In this document: positions 35,569-46,863 of the stretch, in pieces
How the letters are laid out: each line of letters opens with the position of its first letter
How positions within the stretch are numbered: position 1 is the stretch's first letter
Origin: Cheiracanthium punctorium
Lineage: Eukaryota > Arthropoda > Arachnida > Araneae > Cheiracanthiidae
Direction of reading: 5' to 3'
NCBI GenBank assembly: GCA_038373885.1
Contig: JAWZYV010013271.1
Location: 248,001 to 312,000 of the forward strand
DNA: 64,000 nucleotides
Position numbers and translations under genes: made by a program
Notes under the pieces: generated by a model
Told to the model about the DNA's origin: nothing
Seen by the model: the letters and a program-made list of their open reading frames with translations, nothing else
The model's database searches: none

Positions 35569-37464
35569 CAGCTGCGCAAAAAAAGGCCCACTTGCTCTTT
35601 ATTTCGCCATCGTTCGTCGTATAGCAAAGTTATATATACCATTCGTTTGCAAATAACGCGTACTTTAATTTACTATTAATTTAATTTGCATAAGGGGCTG
35701 TCTTCATATTTAATTCTGCATCAACTTCGTTTTTCTCAACGGCAACACTGTATTTTGACTTTATTAAACGAAAGAAAACCTTCAAATTACCCTAAATATA
35801 AATTTTCACCAATTTTCTACGATAATTTCCGGAGATATTGCAAATTCATTTTTGCGCGTTTTTAAGGGACTTTCTGCAAATTGAAAAACGCTATTTGTAG
35901 GTTCCGAACTTTTCGCCTTTCCTTTATTTCGCTCGCGAGAATTAAAAGAAATTAATATTATTTTCAAGGAAAATAATGTTCCCATCTCTCTTAAAATTTT
36001 TTTGTTACTGAGAATATCAAGGGTAGAATAGAATATTTAGTCTGTGGTCCAAATGACCCATGAGTTCATAACTTCCTTGGTTCGTACACATGATTTAAGG
36101 GGAAAATGCAAAATGGCTGCTAAGGATTTTGAAAATCTTTGTAATTTTGAAATTGTTATTCAGTGTTTCCCTTGATGTTTCTCTTAGACAGCTGAAATGT
36201 TGGCAGGAGTGAGAGGCTGCTCCCTGCTCTTCTGACTACAAGTATGAATATTGCTCGACTCAGCTATGGTCGAACTTAAAGAATGGTTTCATGATTGAAA
36301 ATTTATTTGTTTGAATTTCATGTAAAAAACGCAATTACTTTTTTGCCGACCCAATATTATCACTGTGTTTGTTATTTCACTTTCTTCATTTAATACTATC
36401 GCCTGCAATGCGCAATATTCTTTAGACTTTTGGCGGTATTTTAATTTATAGTTAGATGAACATTTTTTTTACAGAAAAACGTGATTTTGAATGTTTGATA
36501 AAGTATGGAGAATTCCAAAGACCTAATGTTTCTGATATTAAAAAAGGTCACATTCATGCCTGGAAAGTTGAGGATGTTAGTTTTTCATAAATAGGACGTT
36601 GTATTAGAAGACATACATCTACTGCATCTAATTCTATAGCTGGAAAATATTTTATTTGGGGGAATATGGTAGCGGACGCAACAATACACGCTTTATAGGA
36701 TCCCCAACAAACTGTAAAAACCTCTAATTTATTTGCTTCAAAATTTAATATTTTTAATACTGGTATCTTTTACTGTGTTTTTGCACAAAATAAATCTAAT
36801 TTACATTTATTTTATGCAATTTTCAAAAAATTTTCACTTAATAAATTTATATATGGTCCCTTAACTCATGAAAATAACACATTTTATTTAATATAAATTA
36901 AACTACTGAACGTAAAAATTTGAAATTTTGCACAGCCATGTAATATCAATTTCTGCATCTATTTCCATCGAAATTTGGCTAGGTCGCTATTCATAATTTT
37001 TTTGAATATTAATTTAATAATTCATAATTCATATTAATGATTTATTAAAAATCATAATAACATTAAATTATATTTGGGTCGTTTAGTTCTAATAGTACGA
37101 ATAAAAATCAGCTTCTTACTACCAATATTATATGAGATATGAATTGAAGTATGAAAAAATATTTTAACATAGGGGGAGGGGGATTTTGGGTGCTCATAAC
37201 TCACTCATTTTCTGTCCAAATTTATTGAAAAATGGTGTCCGGGGTTAAAATGAGCTAAATTTTTGAAATATGAAGTGAAATCTAGGGGTTGCTATTGAGA
37301 AAAAAAAAAGTTGGTGCGAATTTTAATATGTAGATGGCCCCTGCAATTTTTATGCATAGCAAATTAAAGTGTGCGTCAATCGTAAACGATTGGTATCTGA
37401 AACTTTGCTGTGCGACGAACGACGGCCGAAAAATGTGCAAGTGGGCCTTTTTTTCCCGCAGCTG
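35569..37464 (+). mobile_element. Tc1/mariner-type element inserted in the RT catalytic motif
   Basis: Ends are CAGCTGCGCAAAAAAAGGCC and, reversed from the right, CAGCTGCGGGAAAAAAAGG; GGCCCACTTGC follows in both. TA duplications lie at 35567-35568 and 37465-37466. The body (1,896 bp) is mostly non-coding with one transposase N-terminal relic. A second, inverted copy is at 58.25-59.85 kb. Confidence 0.88.
36491..36720 (+). pseudogene. Tc1-type transposase N-terminal helix-turn-helix relic
   Basis: The frame contains PNVSDIKKGHIHAWKVEDVS, a TAA stop, then IGRCIRRHTSTASNSI. This is the pattern of the Tc1 helix-turn-helix, where an aromatic-serine plus IGRR motif is usual. A shifted frame follows with EYGSGRNNTRFIGSP, recalling the GSGRPR linker. 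There is no catalytic D/D/E region in the element. Decayed. Confidence 0.6.
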
Positions 37465-38680
37465 TACCTATATATTATAAGAGAAGAATTATTGTAATTT
37501 TTTTCATAATTATATAAATATAGGTCTGCTAGGTAACTAGAATTAGAACCACATTGTGGTATTCCTAAAACTTGCTTATATAATTTATTATTATGTAGAA
37601 TGTAATTATTATAGACTATGAACTTTAAAAGATTTTTGGAAATACATAGTATCTATGTAAGAAGGCAGAGTATAGAAGGCAGAGAAATAGATTCAATATT
37701 ACATTGTATAAGTCGTCTAGTGGTATACTATTGAATAAGTCTTTAAAATCATAAGTTGATATGTTAATTACATCGTGTAGATCATTAATCTTATTCTTTA
37801 GTTCATAGCTATTACCTATAGATATTGAAGAAGTGTTAGATTTTATGTACAGATCATGCAGAGAAGTAAGTATTTTAAGTAATATTTACTTTCTACACTA
37901 TTATAAATGTTGCATCCTATAGTAACAGTTCTGAATTTTAGTGGTGTTTTATGAAACTTTGGTATTAGCACTAAGTAAGGATATTTTAGATTGTCATGTT
38001 TGATTTTAAGTAACTTGTGGAAAGCTAAGATCTTTTTGTTCATTGTTATCTCAGAGATAGATGTTAGACTGAAATTAGGATTATTGTTAATGGATGAAGC
38101 TGAGATTGTGATATAACTGCTTACATATTATAGCATAGTTATTACTAGACTTATCAACATAAGTTATGATAAAGTTATTCTGTAACTCTGTTATTTGATT
38201 ACTTAGTTTTATATTTTTAGTATATCTAAATTTACAAAGTAGATGTTTTTTTAGGTAAGCAAGAATATTAAATTTCCATTCATTAAAGAAGGCAGAAGGT
38301 ATACTGTTTTTAATTGAAGTGTTATATATATATAAGTCTATATTATATGTAAAAGTATCTATTATTTCTTCAATACTGTATTTAGTAGGTAACCTAAATT
38401 TAGTACCTTTTTTCATGATCTGTTGAAGTTTAAGATCTTTGATAATAGAAAGATCTCCAGTAACTATATGTCCAAAATCAGAATTAACATAAGAATTGTA
38501 TTGACCACAGTTACAAAGACAGGGCACTTCATCATCAGGTACAAAGCTCCTACAGAAAGAGTTATAATTAAATATCTTTCTACCCATAGGTATAGGGTAT
38601 TTGAAAGATTTTTTTAGGCTGAGATGCGGTAAAGGGAAAGAGTCAGAGTGAGTAGAAAAAAGTTTATTGAAGTTAATCAT

Positions 38681-39173
38681 ATTAAAAACAGGATTGGAGA
38701 AATTAATGACAAAATTGGAATTTAGCTTAGTATTTATTATTGTGTTTGTTACCTATTAAATTGTAATTTAGTGAATTGGCACGAGTAACTGTTAAATCAT
38801 AAAACAAGTGGGCAAAATGGTCAGAGAAAGTATATGAAGTGAAAACTTTATAATACATTGTGAGGTGTTTTTTCTTTAAAGAGAAAATGTAGGCACGTAT
38901 TTTTTGCCAATTATGGTCAACCTCAAAACTGTTATTAACTCAGACTGAATGTGTTTGTTTGACATTATAGTAGTAGAAGTAGCTTTATGTCTTCCTCGTT
39001 TAGAACGACTTGTTCGTTTATATAAGGACAAATTTAAAAGGTTTTATATAGGAGTATGTATATATTTATAGGCTGGGAAATTAATACATTTATACACGAA
39101 TGCTGCTTTTTCTGTTCCTTTTGAAAACAGCTTCATTTTGGGCAGAAAATTTAAAGTAATCAAATACTATATT
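38681..39173. other. Sequence upstream of the Penelope-like frame
   Basis: AT-rich with no recognised motif. It may be the 5' part of the retroelement. Confidence 0.35.
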
Positions 39174-39175
39174 TA

Positions 39176-40584
39176 CACTGCTGGCCATCGTAAATGCAAC
39201 ACCCTGAAGGAAGCATGCAAATAATATGAAATTTACAACATGCATTAGCTGAGGTGAGATATGCAAATGATTAGAATTTCAGCGCAGACGCACATCAAGC
39301 GCGCCTGTGGCGCCACCTCAAAGCGCTATTTAAGGCTTGGAGATTTCGACGGTTTCAAGTACAGCAATTGTGTTTTTCTTGCTTTTTTTTCAAAAAAACG
39401 ATAAATTATGCCTCGTAGGAAACAACGATCATCTTTTGATCAAGTATCCGAGTTTGACAGAGGAAGGATAGTGGCATACCGAGATTGTGGGTTATCTTTC
39501 AGGGAAATCGGTCGTCGTATTGGACGAAACCAAACAACTGTGATGCGGATATGTGATCGTTGGGTGCAGGAGGGTACGACGGACAGACGTGATCGACCGC
39601 ATCGACCTCAGTGCACCACGTCACGTGATGACAGGCAGATTGTACGCATGGCAGTGACGGACCGCTCAGTCACATCACGAACCATATCACAGCAGATTCA
39701 GTCTGTAACGCATCATCCAGTGTCTGCGCGTACCATTCGACGTCGTTTACAGCAGAATGGTCTGTCCGCAAGACGTCCGTTGCTTTGTCTACCTCTGACG
39801 CGGAACCACAGACGTCTCCGCCGCCAATGGTGCGATGAAAGAAGGATGTGGACGACAGAATGGAATGAAATTCTCTTTACTGACGAGTCACGCTTCTGTA
39901 TGCAACACCACGACGGTCGGATTCGAGTCTGGAGACACCGTGGAGAGAGGATGCTGAACAGCTGCATTATGCACCGTCACACTGGTCCTGCACCGGGTAT
40001 TATGGTATGGGGCGGTATCGGATATCTCTCTCGCACTCCTCTAGTACGCATTGCCGGTACTTTAACCAGCCAGCGCTACATCTCCGAGGTGTTGGAGCCA
40101 GTTGTCCTTTCTTACCTTCAGGGCTTGCCAACAGCCATATTTCAGCTGGATAATGCACGGCCACACGTGGCACGCATTGTCCAAGGGTTCTTCGTCAATC
40201 ACCAGATTGAATTGCTTCCCTGGCCGGCGCGCTCTCCGGATCTTTCGCCGATAGAAAACATGTGGTCCATGGTTGCTCAACGACTGACCCAGAGTTCATC
40301 CCCAGCTGTCACACCAGATCAACTTTGGCAACGTGTGGAAACTGCTTGGTCTGCTGTACCCCAAGAACACATTCAAAGTCTCTTTGAATCAATGCCGAGG
40401 CGTGTGGCAGCTGTGATCTCCAACAACGGCGGCTACTCTGGGTACTGATTTTGGCAGGAACCACGCTTCATAGAATGCTGTAAATTTAATCATTTGTTAC
40501 TTGGTCAACATGTTATCTACACAATAAATTTTGTTGTGATATCTCTTGTTTTTCTTGGTGTTGCAATTTGGGTGGCCAGCAGTG
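39176..40584 (+). mobile_element. Complete Tc1-type transposon, 1,409 bp
   Basis: Terminal inverted repeats of about 28 bp begin CACTGCTGGCCA and close with TGCAACACC; the two ends agree at about 24 of 28 positions. TA target duplications lie at 39174-39175 and 40585-40586. One uninterrupted transposase gene occupies the centre with short 5' (232 bp) and 3' (136 bp) leaders. GC content is visibly higher than in the flanking DNA, consistent with a recent arrival. It sits just upstream of the Penelope-like relic. Confidence 0.95.
39408..40448 (+). CDS. Tc1-family transposase, DD34E, apparently intact (346 aa)
   Basis: Catalyses cut-and-paste transposition of its own element at TA sites, acting in the nucleus. 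Residues 10-60 form a paired-like helix-turn-helix (SFREIGRRIGRNQTTVMRIC), followed by a basic GRPR-like linker (DRPHRPQ, 62-68) and a second helical domain to about 130. The catalytic triad is D159 (FTDESRF), D248 (QLDNARPH) and E283 (SPIENMW), with 34 residues between D248 and E283 as expected for Tc1. VWGGI (200-204) and LPWPARSPDLSP (270-281) are conserved in the family. Length is normal (about 340 aa). The ATG at 39408 gives the expected N-terminus. No stop or frameshift. Activity is likely but unproven. Confidence 0.97.
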   Translation: MPRRKQRSSFDQVSEFDRGRIVAYRDCGLSFREIGRRIGRNQTTVMRICDRWVQEGTTDRRDRPHRPQCTTSRDDRQIVRMAVTDRSVTSRTISQQIQSVTHHPVSARTIRRRLQQNGLSARRPLLCLPLTRNHRRLRRQWCDERRMWTTEWNEILFTDESRFCMQHHDGRIRVWRHRGERMLNSCIMHRHTGPAPGIMVWGGIGYLSRTPLVRIAGTLTSQRYISEVLEPVVLSYLQGLPTAIFQLDNARPHVARIVQGFFVNHQIELLPWPARSPDLSPIENMWSMVAQRLTQSSSPAVTPDQLWQRVETAWSAVPQEHIQSLFESMPRRVAAVISNNGGYSGY

Positions 40585-40789
40585 TAGAAACATAAAAAAC
40601 GTTCAATTTTTATAATGAAAAAAAAAAGAGTACTAACCTTAATAAATCTTAACTCAAAATTAATATGCCCATAAGAGTGCTATCGTCTAAACATCAAGAA
40701 TATTAGCAAAAATATAGGAAGAGGTTCTTTTTTTTTTACTGTATGGCAGTTGCGCAAGCGGGAGGAGGCCTAAACCGACGGTTTAATGC

Positions 40790-41700
40790 ACCGTTCGAAT
40801 TTCATAATCGATTACTACTATTCGAAATCGATTAATCGAATTGTGAATGATTCATCAGAACAGCAGTCAACGAATGGTGGTCGCTTTTTGTACTTGAATA
40901 CTTCTAACAATTTCTATTTTAAATCTGTTCGGGATTTTTTACAATGTGCTGTTCGCGATTTCTTTCGAATACCATTTCAGATTTCTATGTGAATGCTAAT
41001 TGTTTTTTCCAGTCAAATACTACTGTTGATTTTTATTCGAATACTATTTACTTTTCCTGTTTGATTTTTATAATCGATTAATGCTATTCGAATAGAAGCA
41101 GTGATCGATTAATCGATTTGTGAATGAATGCTGAATGAACCATTCCAATTGCAATCAAAAAATAGTGAGTGCCATTCGCTTTTTCTATTCGACTAATAAT
41201 CGCGATTTTTATTCGAATACTCTTCGAGATTTCTACTACTGCTCTCAATATTTATTCGATTACTGCTCGCGATTTCGAATGCTATGTGCTGAGCATTTAT
41301 ATATTTATCTATTTAAATATATTTGATCGAATAAGTTTAACGCATTTATACTTAGCGTCCCTTTCATGGGGACGGCATTTTCGCCGTCAGTCGAAATCGT
41401 TATTTATTTCTCCTAGCCTTTATTCACGAGTATTGAACCTCAACTCCACAAAATATTTTAACATGCCCAAGTAGAATGCTGACATTTCAATTTTTATACA
41501 TAATGATTTAAAAGAAATCATCCCTTGTCGAAGAAGTTGACATCGGAAATTTATCTATTACTGCTGGTATTAGCAAAAATCGAAGAAAGTCTCAAAAATA
41601 TCAGCGCACAAATTTGTTAGCAGTTCATTAATGCGACTGAATTGAACTATCGATTAATTTGAACGGTTTAATTTATTCGAATAGCTTAAGCCTCTTCATG
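40790..41700. repeat. TTCGAATA-motif field, second copy
   Basis: Repeated TATTCGAAT/TCGATTA motifs as at 6.85-8.2 kb, interrupted by a TTAA MITE at 41337-41620. Confidence 0.5.
41337..41620 (+). mobile_element. TTAA MITE (TTAACC-ATTTATGCCT family), diverged copy
   Basis: Colinear with 54301-54585, including GGGACGGCATTTTCGC, GAGTATTGA-CCTCAACTC and AATCATCCCTTG blocks. The left TTAA (41337-41340) is intact; the right is TTAG. Nested in the TTCGAATA field. Confidence 0.7.
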
Positions 41701-41799
41701 TCCACAGTTGCAGAGTCAAAGAGCAATTTGCATTCTTTTCTGTGTACAGTGCTTTCCAGTTCAGGCATATGAATCCTTCTCGTAAGCCAACAGCTTTTT

Positions 41800-42180
41800 T
41801 AAAGCACTAGGGTACTATTTCGATCAGTCCTAGATTTTTGTCTACGCAACTTTGTAGACATGGTTTGTAGACAGGTTTTGTAGACATGAACTGTCACGGC
41901 GAAGATCTTTTGAAATGTATTTGCCAGGTAATGTGGGGGTGGGAGAGAATAAAATGTTTAAAGTCGCACATGGTTATAGATTTCGATTCCGAAGATGTGT
42001 GTTTTATGGAACAAGAAAGGCAAACACGGAACACTCCTGAATAATGATACACTTTCCATCTTAAAGGGATAAGGGAAGAAAATAGGGGAGACGCATATAT
42101 TATGATACGCTTTTAATACAAAGCACTTTAATACGTATTTAAAATCTGAAAGTGTTTCAGATTTTGTTACTTTTCTTTTC
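41800..42180 (+). repeat. 160-bp-unit family, short copy
   Basis: The hairpin-end block at 41806-41824 (AAAGCACTAGGGTACTATTT), part of one unit, then the AATGATACACTTTCC block and the perfect palindrome at 42141-42165 follow in family order. Confidence 0.6.
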
Positions 42181-42439
42181 GAGCTGAAAAGAAGCAGTTC
42201 CCCCGTTTCTCTCTCTCTGGATAAGTTCTTATGCAGACGAAAGTTACATTATTCAGTAAGTGCGATGGTTTAGAAATTTTTTACAAAGTTACACACACTA
42301 AAAAGAGTGCACTTAAAAATATAAATTAAATAAAATATCTGAAATACTTTCATATTTTAAATCCGTACTAAAGTGTGATGTATTAAAATTGTATCATAAT
42401 CCATACGTCGTCTTTATTTTTCCTCCTTATTCCACCAAG

Positions 42440-42803
42440 TTGGGAATCCACGCGAAATTTCACGCGATTCTGCATACTTGGAATATTTCCTTTATTTTGT
42501 TGGAAAGGCATGAATGATTTTATGCTGGCGAAAATTACTACACCTGGCAACCATGATGCTCATTTTTTTCAGTTTGTTCAGTTTCAGTTTCAGTTTCATC
42601 TTCTAAATAATCCGAATTTTGAAATTAATGTCAGCGGAAGGACTTCTCGTAAGCCAACGTACGCCTTCGTCTCGTCTACAGAATTTTTCGAATCCGTGGA
42701 CACTTTCTTTGAAACTCAACTCTCCACGGTTTCGGAAGAGATAGCGTGACAAGCTTTTGACCTCGGCGGCAGCGGAAGTCTTTTGTTCTTAGAATAGACA
42801 GCT
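42440..42803 (-). repeat. Diverged 5' fragment of the Helitron-like family
   Basis: On the minus strand, TCTATTCTAAGAACAAAAG and downstream blocks match the first 350 bp of copies I-IV with many changes. The 3' part and hairpin are absent. Confidence 0.55.
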
Positions 42804-43979
42804 AGCCTTGTGAAATCTTGGAGGAAATCAACTATAGATATATTTTAACTACAGATTTATAGAGATATAAAACGACGGGCACAATTAAGTATTATAGAGT
42901 TATAAATTCATTTTAGTTTCTTGCTCGTTTTTAAGTAAAAGTTTTTTAAAAAAATCCCCCACTTATTTAGTCACAGTCACATCTTTCAAATGTAAAGGGA
43001 AAAGACAAAAACAATACATATCCATAAAACCTTTGCTTTAATGTAGAAATATCCTAGAAGTGTTTCTTGGAAGAGGTTAGCAGTTATGTAAACTTAAATT
43101 AAATTAAAAACAGGAAGGGAATGGAGGGTGGGAATAGCTATCTTGGTTATTTGTGTGTATTTAATTTTTAATCGGTTTGAGCCAGTATTTTGCATATTAA
43201 CTCACGAAAGCTTTGCTACTAGGTTTCTTTTTCTCGATGAATTTTTACAGCAAATTTAAAATTTTAATAGACTTCATAACGGTTTCTATTGATAACTATT
43301 TTGTTACACTGGATACAATTATAGTAGTAAGCAAAAAAAAATTAATTTTAAGAATAAATTAGGTGATTAATGCTGTAATTTACAGTTCAACAAATTAGGG
43401 TTCCTGCACTTATATTGTTTTAATCCCTGGTTTGAACTACATCAATTGGTTGCTATCCAATTATGCTATGCTAACTTTTGCATATCCTGCGCCATTTTTT
43501 TCTTTTTTTTCCATAGAGTAGTTCCAAATGCGCCATATACGATTCGAGCATCTTTTTCACTTCTCTAAATTCGAAGGTAGAGCTGGAAAAAAATATAAAT
43601 ACAGGTAGGCCTTAATATAATAGCGGAAAACTAATGCCGTGTGAACATGAGTTTGAAATTATTTCTTAGATTTAATTTTTCGGATCTTCAGTACGGGATC
43701 TGAGATGGTTCAGTTTTTTGATGACAGCCTATTTTGAAATGTACAAACGCTTCTCCTTGACGTAGCATCATAATTATAGCAAAATAAAGTATTTCCGGGC
43801 ACGAAAATTATTTCGAAAGTCTTCAATTTATCGCAAAGCAATAAGTGGATACAAGGTTGAGATGTGCCAAATGAAACAATCCAATGCGCGAAGCTTGGCT
43901 CATGAACCACGATTTAGCCACATCACCGAACTACATCTTTTTTTAGATAATTTGTGTCAATTTTTATTTTTCAATAATA
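42804..43979. other. No gene recognised
   Basis: The minus-strand frame at 43710-43910 is open for 66 codons with no recognisable similarity. The rest is AT-rich. Confidence 0.35.
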
Positions 43980-45242
43980 AAACATAAAATCTGAAACACT
44001 ATCACATTTTAAATAAGCACTAAACTGCTATATATTAAAAGCGTATCATAATCTATGAAGTCCCTATTTTACTTCCTTATTTCATTCAGTTGGAAAGTGT
44101 ATCATTATTCATGAGTGTGACGTATTTTTTTCCTTGTTCCATGAGACACATATATGGAACTGAAATCCATCTTAAAATCGCCTACTAGAACTATTTTACA
44201 ATCTTCTCCAAGCATATTCCAACTATACTTCACCATTTTAAATACTGTTTGGAATGTGCATCGTAATCTCTGAGTGTGCCGTGTTTATCTTTCATGGGTT
44301 GATTACTACTGTAACGCCCCCACTCTCGCCAAGATGGCGATAGTTAAACATATGCAGATACCATGTTGATTTTTTGTATTTATGTGGCAACCGTAGCATT
44401 ACAATTAAATGGCAATTTCGATAACATGTAAGAGCAGCATTCCGTTAAATATTTATTTATTTTGGGTTGCAAATTAATGTAGTTTTAATACTAAGAGTCT
44501 TCAAATTCCTTAACTGGTGCGTTTATAACTCATTTGTTCACTTTAGTTTTCATCTTGTTATTTTGAGAGCGTTGAAATTTGTGCACAACTCCTAGAGACC
44601 CATCATGACTGCAAAGCTCGCCAAAGTGCGGCGATTTTTTAGGACGCCGTGAGTGAGAGCGTTAAAATGGGAATCAAAACTTTCTTGTTCCATAAAACAC
44701 ATCTTTGGAATGGAAGTCTATCTTAAAATCACCTGCTAAATCTTCGCCAAGCATAGTCCAACTGCCATTTTAAATACTGTTTGGAATAGGCATCATAATC
44801 CATGAGTGTGCCATGCTTGTCTTTCTTGTTCCATAAAGCACGTCTCCAGAATTGAAATCTATATTAAAGTCGCCTGCTAAAACCATTTTACAATCTTCGC
44901 CAGGCATATTCTAACAATACTTTTTATTTGTGCTGTCCTATTCTAGCTTATTATACTGTTCCTTTGAAACTGTCGCGTTTGCCAGTTTCTGGCCAAATTT
45001 GGAAGATATCACCAAGCTTGTGGTTCGGGTTTGAAGACTTATTTTTGGCACCAAACTTAGCGATCCATTATCAAAAAGTGCAAACCCTGTGGCGACTTTC
45101 AACATTTTATTCTCCCTTTCCCATCCGCGTCGTCTGGCAAACGCATTTGAAAAGATCGAAAATGTGATCTTCGTGCGTAGACAAATTTTGTCGACGTAAA
45201 AAACCCGCTTGATTTTAATAACACTCAAGTGCTAAAAATATG
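43980..45242 (-). repeat. Composite 160-bp-unit repeat, second near-complete copy
   Basis: Same block order as 27060-28425: palindrome relic, tandem units (anchors near 44139, 44690 and 44830), a TIR insert (44297-44686, GGGTTGATTACTAC... end) and the terminal CACTCAAGTGCTAAAA hairpin near 45222. Confidence 0.6.
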
Positions 45243-45345
45243 AAATGAAACATGACATTTAAGATTGGTTATTGTCGGATCCCATTAAAATCACAGTTCT
45301 ACCTTCAAAATTTCGCCCATTTAGTTCCCATTCAAAGAAAAAATA

Positions 45346-45348
<3 letters not shown>

Positions 45349-45397
<49 letters not shown>
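45349..45397. repeat. (AT)n microsatellite
   Basis: About 24 uninterrupted AT repeats. Other AT runs lie at 14439-14470, 34112-34142 and 56790-56816. Confidence 0.95.
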
Positions 45398-45399
<2 letters not shown>

Positions 45400-45871
45400 G
45401 TTTTATTTCAAACAATGTTGAATTGACTGTTTCCCCCCCCCCTCTCAAATATTAACTGTTATTTTCGATCGAAAAACACGTTTGTTGGTATTTTGTGGGC
45501 ATATTTCCACGTCCAATTTCGAAATTGCCAAAAAAAAACTAAATTAATTTTATTCAATTTTTAGTTTTTGCACTAACAGAATGCACAAAGATACAAAATG
45601 TTTTACCATTTTCCGGTGTTTGTTTTTTATGAATTAAAAGAACTGTCATCTGCTTTAAAAAATGAAATTGTCATAAATTTTGACATATTAAAAGCTAATG
45701 TGGGGGGAGAAAAAAGGAATAAATAAGTATGTTAGTAAAATACACAACAAAAGTGTTCTCTCAGTTAATTTCCATCTAAACTGTTTAGCAAAGCAATTCC
45801 TGAATAAACTTCTATTTGTATTCTTTGGTTCTACCCCAGAGAAACTAATTTTATAAAAAAAAAAAAAAAAT

Positions 45872-46161
45872 CTGGAGTGACTCCACTCGACTTTCCGAAC
45901 ACTTACGATTAAGATCATTACCAAGCATTTAAATAAATTTTAATCCATGAATAATTCAAATATATATACCAAATTGAAGCTCAATCGGAATTTCGTCCGA
46001 TAGGCCGTAATGTAAAAGAAATCTTTGTCGTAGCCCTGTAGAAAAACAATAAGTCCTATACACACCAAAATCAATACCGGTCTTGCGACGGTGGTTTATA
46101 ATATATATACCCAATTTGAGCTCAATCGCATGCCCCGTTCAGGAGCTATCGTGTTCACTCC

Positions 46162-46204
<43 letters not shown>

Positions 46205-46330
46205 ACATACATCTCGTAAAAATAGCATAAATGAATTCAGAAGACCTCAAAACGTGCCAATACACCAAAATCTCGAATTTTTTCATGATTACAATACTTT
46301 CCTTACATGGTACATGTTCGGAAAGTAATA
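45872..46330 (-). mobile_element. DINE-1/HINE-like element, third copy
   Basis: Begins with a GGAGTGACTCC palindrome and ACTTTCCGAACACTT. It has one shared unit and an (AC)n core at 46163-46210, and ends ACATGTTCGGAAAGT at about 46311-46325. The clearest copy for seeing both subterminal inverted repeats. Confidence 0.65.
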
Positions 46331-46863
46331 ATAGCAATAATATTTACTCTGTTACTGTTTCATAGCACTAGCATTATATCCACACCTTTTTTTTTTTTTT
46401 TCTAAATGGTATAATCTCAGGCGATTATTCAGCACAAACTTATCATTTAGGCGTGGCGGCCTATGTAGTGATATGGGACTGTGAGGAAACCATGGCGATG
46501 ATTTTCAATCGGAAAAGATAAAAGGAAATAGCTTCCTAAGTGCAGTCAAGTGAAATCGATTTCCCTATAAATTAATGCTCTTATTTAAACATTAGGACAC
46601 TATATACAAAATTGGTGTGGAACATGTTTCTTGAAAAATACGGAATGAAATGAACGACTGAAAATTATATTCCATCTTGATTCAATAATCATTTCTTTGT
46701 ATGGTGTGATATGAAAGTTACTTTGTAGAGTATAAAAGAGTTTTCGTAAGAGAGGGGGGGGGGCTCCAATGTAGCTTTTGCAGTGGGTCATCTCTGCAAA
46801 TCGGTCCCTGAATGCAAGTATTTATTTAAAAAACAATGTGTTGTATTATTATGATTAATATTA

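Larger units (their letters stand above)
35066..38680 (-). pseudogene. Penelope-like reverse transcriptase relic, split by a DNA transposon
   Basis: Minus strand, in order: an N-terminal part (38087-38680) with FGHIVTGDLSIIKDLKLQQI and ITYVDKSSNNYAIICKQLY; then LIPKFHKTPLKFRTVT (about 37925-37975); DFKDLFNSIP (RT motif A); and GIPQCGSNSSYLADLYLY (motif B, about 37530-37567). The transposon then intervenes. After it come YIDDI (motif C, 35554-35568) and, further on, FTHFTSCMHTSVFRNII (about 35290-35330). These motifs and their order fit Penelope-like RTs. Frameshifts separate the blocks, so it is dead. No GIY-YIG endonuclease was recognised. Identification is from motif recall; another RT clade with the same pre-RT region is possible. 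Confidence 0.72.

Noticed and set aside
39713..40280. Minus-strand frames inside the Tc1 element
   Set aside because: Antisense shadows of the transposase gene.
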